DNA of 64,000 nt from Magnolia sinica (Eukaryota > Streptophyta > Magnoliopsida > Magnoliales > Magnoliaceae), in contig NC_080583.1 in the NCBI RefSeq assembly GCF_029962835.1, positions 53,299,658 to 53,363,657 on the forward strand. The letters are read 5' to 3'. The notes under the pieces were generated by a model. That model had not been told where the DNA came from and did no database searches. It was given only the letters and a program-made list of their open reading frames with translations. Below, piece after piece: positions 58,935 to 64,000 of the stretch (within the stretch, counting starts at the first letter, position 1; every line of letters starts with the position of its first letter). A program made the translations under genes and the position numbers.

Positions 58935-59580
58935 TGTTATGGGAGAATTTGAGCCAACTCCTGTTGAGATAAGCCCGGCTCGGCCAGTTGGGCGATCGCG
59001 TCAGGGAGAAGGGATGGTTGAGCAAGTCAAGCTGACCTGTGGCCCAGAGCAAGCTATATTATATTGTCCAAATTCTTTTGTAGAGCTTTCACATCAACCT
59101 GGAACCCAAAAGAAGCCATTACACACCTCATTTGTCGACTCTGACTAAGTGCTCATCAACAACACAACCAAATTGTCATAGGAAGGACTCAGATTATAGG
59201 GTCGGCTCAGATGGAGATATGCCTTACAATCACACACGAGGCTTAACTCCAGTTACGCACATATGGAGCAATATCCGGCACGCGATCTCAAGGCAACTGT
59301 CAATTTCAGCGCATGCATCATTCTCGCTAAATGGCATAAGTTGTGCCGAGAATGATGGGCACGTGGTCATTCTATGCAAAAGGTATAAATATGGGACTCA
59401 TTTTCATAGACAGGTACACAAAATCTCTCACCCGAAACCTACCCAGATTCCTAGCTTGACTTTGGCATCGAAGGTTTCCTTTTTCTAGTCAGGGTCTCCT
59501 TTGTCCTTCTCCTGTGCAGGCTTACAGGTCTCGGCGCGAGTGCTCAGAGATCGGCGAGGGTAAACCAAATTTTTACATCA
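58935..59580 (+). mobile_element. Tat-type LTR, plus strand
   Basis: 646 bp, TGTTATGGGAGAATTTG...TTTTACATCA, followed at 59581 by ACATTTTGGCACCGTCTGAG, the primer-site region. Confidence 0.8.
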
Positions 59581-59975
59581 ACATTTTGGCACCGTCTGAG
59601 GGAACTTGAACAAAAAACTGCTTTTACTACAATGAGAGAGAATGCCAAGAGGAAAGAAGAAAATGCATACGCCAATTGTTCCTGTTGATCCCGAGCTATC
59701 CAGGGCACGAAATTCAACCTCTGGACTACAGATGGAATCTGTGCCAACAGAACCTACTCAGTGATCCAGGAACCGAGGAGGCAGATACTAAGCATTATAG
59801 CACTAGATGGAAATGCTGGTCAATAAGGTTAGCTAGATGAGGTAGTAAATGAAGAGGCAACATCCACCTCTAGACCAGGAGGTAAATGCTCTGACAATTG
59901 CAGAACGTCAGGCCCCCTTAGTGTCTCGAGATGCCTCGCAAGGAGCGTCTGCTCGAGTCCCGATACGACCACGAG
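59581..59975 (+). mobile_element. Leader and gag-start stub of the Tat element
   Basis: Continues directly from the LTR at 58935-59580. It includes an ATG-bearing MPRGKKKMHTPIV-like basic segment (about 59645) comparable to the gag start at 23612. Cut by the LTR at 59976. Confidence 0.65.
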
Positions 59976-60087
59976 TGTCACGCCCCAAACCCGGTGACGG
60001 ACAGCTTCCATGATGCCCCGAATTCGGCACTCGACTTCCATACACCAAGTCCCGAGTTCGGCACACCACAAGGAAGATTTTTGACTG

Positions 60088-60102
60088 AATTTTTTTTTTT
60101 TT
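60088..60102. repeat. Poly-T run in LTR
   Basis: About 13 consecutive T following GACTGAA; no function inferred. Confidence 0.8.
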
Positions 60103-61599
60103 AATATATACATAGTAATACCTGAGCATGAAGATCCATGATCAAACTACCAAGCAACACTCTCCATCATAAGTCCCGATGGTTATAAGTATAATGCTTT
60201 ACAAAAGATACGTAACGTCAACATTGCCTAAATCGAAGAATAGATGCAATGCATCAAGAAAGCTAAGTCTTCCAAGCTACTCCAACCCTGAAAAAAATGG
60301 GAAATAGGAGGCTTAGGCAAAAAGCCTAGTGAGTACACACGTATGTGCAGTGTATCCTACATGCAGGCAAGATAAATATGCTACAAGGAAATCATACCAC
60401 AGCCATAACCATATTACATGCATCCGTAATCACATCATCATCTTCATATTGTCATGCCATAATTATACAATATCGGAAATACTGACAAGTCCATGAGTCA
60501 TACAATATCAGAGTACGCAATATAAATCAGTATGTAAATGAGGAGTTATAAAGAGCCAAATATCAGATGTCGAGGATGCAATGCAATATGTGGTGCGAAT
60601 GAAATGACTATGCTGGAGTGAAGTCGGGATGGTGGTACGTAGTATCGCAGACTATGAGGTCTATCACAAGGGACTTTTATCCAAAATAGTCCCATACCTA
60701 ATTTGGATAGTCAGACTCAATGTGGTAAACTCCTGATCTCAGGTTAGTCGCGCGCCCCAATCGAAATCCTGGCCATTGCGAAGGTACACACAACAAATAG
60801 TTGCACACTACCAGCCCGAGTGAATAGTGAATGAATGAATGAATGAGTATGCAACTCCTGCTCAATAAGTCCACATATCAGTACAGTTCATCTCTGGGAT
60901 CATCACCGGGGTTTAGTACACTCCAAATGGCACTGTCTCTCTCCCAGCAGCACAGTCCAAGTGAGCGTAAGAAACCTCACTATCCGCCTGGCCAATAGTC
61001 TGCCAATACCTATTCGGCACGTCGATAGCAGACCCATTTACGAGCTGATCAAACTCAGTCTAGTAATGCCCCCTACTCTCGGGCGGGTAAGGCCACACCC
61101 CCTCCCAACCGACCACGACACAGTGGGAGACGCGGCCTCCTAGTATTCGGCACTCGGGCGCTCATGTATCCACTCGGTCTTGACATTGGGGCATCTCCTG
61201 GCCTCGGAGGTTTAGAGATTTTCACCCAGGGACATCTATGGCGCCCGTATGCTAGAACTATATATTTCCGGTGTCCCATCTGGCCATCCATGATATGCCT
61301 GTGGAGGCTACGGCCCTGACGTCGCTAGGGCACACAATGCAAGATGCATGAGTCAAACAATACAGTCATGCATCAATCCTGCGCATACCGTGCACTTATG
61401 TGAGATAACCTCCGCCTATCAGGGAGTCTCATAACAATCTGTCTAACGACATATGCAATGGTCAACCACATCTCATAACAAACATGCAGATGATGCGTAT
61501 GGGCATGTATGATAATGTTGTGCTGTCACATACTCATAATCAGTATCAATAACCGACCTCAACAATCGGCTTCGACAATGTAGATATTTAACCAACATT

Positions 61600-61960
61600 G
61601 TTCCCAAGGAATGGCCCACATAAATATCAATACATATATCATGGTGAAATCACACCACATCGGCCCTCAGATACATCGCTTCGGGTCTCATGTAAGGGTC
61701 GCACATTCATCGCATTGGGCTTCACTCATGGGCCGCATATACATCACATTGGGCCGTATCATATGTGCACTACACATTGCAATATGCCTTGGCTCATGGG
61801 CCATGAATACACCACATCAGGCTTCACGACCTATGGGCTTCAAATACTCAAGAGGTGAGCCCTACACATGGGCCTCAAATACATCACAATGAGCTTCATC
61901 ATATGGACCGGAAATATATCTCAATGGGCCTTGCCTATAGGCCACGAATACATGGCTACA
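61600..61960. repeat. GGGCC-type array, copy in third LTR
   Basis: Units of the type CATGGGCCGCATATACATCACAT, same orientation as 3180-3535. Confidence 0.75.
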
Positions 61961-63411
61961 CTAATTATGATAAGTCTTATACCACAACCGATTCACACGT
62001 CACATAGTTAATGACTCATATTTAGTGTCGCATGGTTAAAGGCCAAGAGCCACATTTCATCGTACCATTTACGGTTTAGAGATCACAGTGTATAGAATCC
62101 AAGACCTTGATAGCATTAGCTTGGGTAACATAACCCTACATCACATTCGGTTTAGTGTACAACTTAGTTATATGTGATTCAAGCGGCGGTATCTATATCG
62201 ATAAGCACAAACCTACGCTATTGGATGACCATCAATGCCACTTGATTTCATACGGTTAGGTGGCCTTGTATGTATCTCTCATTCATATAATTAAATGACT
62301 ACATATACTACATATACTCCACCATTGCCTATGATTAGGTGGCTATATATATGTCAAATACCTACATCATTAATGGTCCAAACAGGGATATCACACCCTC
62401 ACACCACTAGAGTCTACATATTTGTTATAATTAAACATGTTTAAGGGTTTAAACACAAGTCACATGATCCTATTACTTAGGACCATACTCTAACCAAAGT
62501 GCCAAGTGATCAAGGGCTGTCCACAACCAGCCCATTAAAGGGATTATTCATCATTACTCCAAAAATTATGATACTAGTTCGTCATATGTTCAACACATGG
62601 AGATTACCAACCCTTGTCGAAGAGGCCCAATAGTTGGCCCAAACAAGGCTACCACTGATGGGCCCATATAGCATTCACTTAAAATGGGCCTTAACATTCT
62701 TGGACCCACAAATAAATGGAATTTACAATGAGTTCTATATGGTGGAGCTCATAGGGCTTTCCCATGAGGTTAAGTCGTATGTGACTCACTTAAGACTTAG
62801 GTCTACTTTGATTTTAGCACAAATTCTAAAATGATATGAGGAAGTGGATGGTCCGCATGGATTAAATAGATACCCCATGGTGGCCTTAGGTTGGATTCAA
62901 TAGTTAGGTCCTTATTCTCGCAACCTTGTATTATATGGTCCAATTCAGGTTAGATTGACTGATCTTTGGGACAATGGGGACCCGGTACATGGGCTAGATG
63001 GGTTGAATATGTAATACATCATTAGGATGACCCATAATAAATTTTTTTTTTTTTTAGTGATGAGAGTTCAATTTATATTATTTCATAATGTACGGCTGTC
63101 TAATCATTAGATGGGCTTGCTTCATGGTAACATACCGTTAAAAGGGTTAATAAAATAGATAAATGATGAGGATCTTAAATATATATCGTGTCATAGCCAT
63201 GGTAGATTAAGTGGCATAACACCTGCATCAAAGTGGGCCATACCACACACAAGTTGAGAGGTTTACCCTCCATTAAATATTCATAATCGGGTCTACAGAG
63301 ATGTGTTTCATAAATCCGGCCCATCCATTATGTGTGTCCCATTTGGTTGAGGGGTCAGACCAAGTTTTAGATATATCCATATTTCAGGTGGACCTAACAA
63401 GTGATTTTACA

Positions 63412-63890
63412 TGCTCGAGCTTCGAGTTGTACGAATGGTTCAAGGAGATCAAAGTTACATGGGTCATAAAGTGATGTATTTATTATACCTACACCTTTCA
63501 TTTACTTTTAGAGATCATTTTAGAAAATTATCTAAAAATGAATCATAACCAAAGATTATCTGGACCTCACCTCAATTAGCAGTGAGGATAATGATTTCAC
63601 CGTTAAATCATTCATAGGGCCCTCCATAATGTTTACTTTCCATTCGATATGTTCATGAGGTCACCAGGACCTGAATTAAGGGGAAATACAAATTTCATAT
63701 TGGTCCAGAACTTCTTACCCAAAAGGGTTCCAATGGTAGATATTTAATCCTTGCTACTTTCGTAGTGTGGCCCACTTGATAGTTAGATCTATCTTATTTT
63801 TCTTCTCAAACCTTAAGACAAGCCCACCAAATGGATGGATGGTTTAGATATAACATATACCACATGATCAGACCCATGAAAATTGCTGAT
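63412..63890 (+). mobile_element. Diverged copy of the Mutator-like terminal arm inside the LTR
   Basis: Aligns by eye with 38590-39080: TACGAATGGTTCAA, AGATCAAAGTTACATGG, GATGTATTTATTATA, TTAGAGATCATTT, TTTACTTTCCATTCGAT, AAAGGGTTCCAATGGTAGA, TGATAGTTAGATCTATCTTA. The outermost 165 bp of the arm at 38425 are not seen here. The rest may lie beyond the window. Confidence 0.7.
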
Positions 63891-64000
63891 TTATTCAGCT
63901 TCATGAATTTATTTTTATTTTCATTTTTTTGATGGTGTGGGCCACATGAGTTCCGTGTACGGCTGAATTTTGAGGGTGACCCATTTTTAAAGGGGACCCA

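Larger units (their letters stand above)
59976..64000 (-). mobile_element. Third LTR of the 4-5 kb Tekay/Del-like family, running off the window
   Basis: On the minus strand it ends GGGTTTGGGGCGTGACA at 59976. It is colinear with the 3' halves of the other copies: AGGATTTCGATTGGGGCGCG region near 60750, GGGAGGGGGTGTGGCCTTACC near 61090, and GGCCCA array 61600-61960. The start lies beyond the window, so solo or full-length status is unknown. The flank at 59971-59975 is ACGAG. Confidence 0.85.

Overview
The window is plant nuclear DNA, most likely from a magnoliid-type angiosperm. The plant assignment rests on G-type lectin receptor kinase copies, a MAPKKK exon with plant-type splice sites, UGT73 and SULTR gene fragments, and plant Ty3/gypsy (Tat and Tekay/Del-like) and Ty1/copia lineages. 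The magnoliid guess rests only on the very abundant GTGGGNCCCAC / ACCGTCCA repeat style and is tentative. I see no intact protein-coding gene, rRNA, functional tRNA or CRISPR array in 64 kb. Everything recognisable is a transposable element, a repeat or a broken host gene.

Layout. (1) 1-24306 is one four-part nest. A Tat-type Ty3/gypsy element on the minus strand (pol end at 1-430; rest of pol, gag and LTR at 20083-24306) was split by a 5.3 kb solo LTR on the minus strand (431-20077, 5-bp target duplication GTCAG). That solo LTR was in turn split by a nearly full-length 12.5 kb Tekay/Del-like chromovirus (5434-17945, plus strand, two LTRs of about 4 kb) and by a truncated LTR of another family (18020-19863). 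(2) 24307-44400 is a large inverted duplication of a G-type lectin S-receptor-like kinase locus. The plus-strand pseudogene is at 25104-27589 and the minus-strand pseudogene at 35835-38298. The 7.7 kb spacer holds an LTR remnant, a copia remnant, a MAPKKK (YODA-like) exon, a 702-bp solo LTR with perfect target duplication, and a sulfate-transporter fragment. The right arm carries a 4.45 kb Mutator-like foldback element with a long tandem array (38425-42877) and a 535-bp MITE (43193-43727). Both are absent from the left arm.

(3) 44458-45274 is an 817-bp non-autonomous hAT element with a perfect 8-bp target duplication, carrying a UGT73 glycosyltransferase fragment. (4) 45300-49473 holds foldback MITEs and a copia remnant. 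(5) 49474-54821 is a second 5.3 kb solo LTR of the same family, with a perfect TGTAC duplication, inserted in the copia remnant. (6) 54827-59975 is a mosaic of LTR fragments, including two Tat-type LTRs head to head. (7) 59976 to the window end is a third minus-strand LTR of the 4-5 kb family, carrying a relative of the Mutator-like terminal repeat.

How the parts relate: the order of insertions can be read from target duplications and from the unoccupied paralogous arm. The receptor-kinase duplication came first. The Mutator-like insertions in one arm and the independent decay of both kinase copies followed. The Tat element truncated the left arm, then the large LTR entered the Tat element, then the chromovirus entered the LTR. 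The 4-5 kb LTR family itself contains internal arrays: a CGGCCTCGACAAT-type minisatellite, about 40-bp GGCCCA repeats, about 65-bp ACCGTCCA modules, and tRNA-like modules in triplicate.
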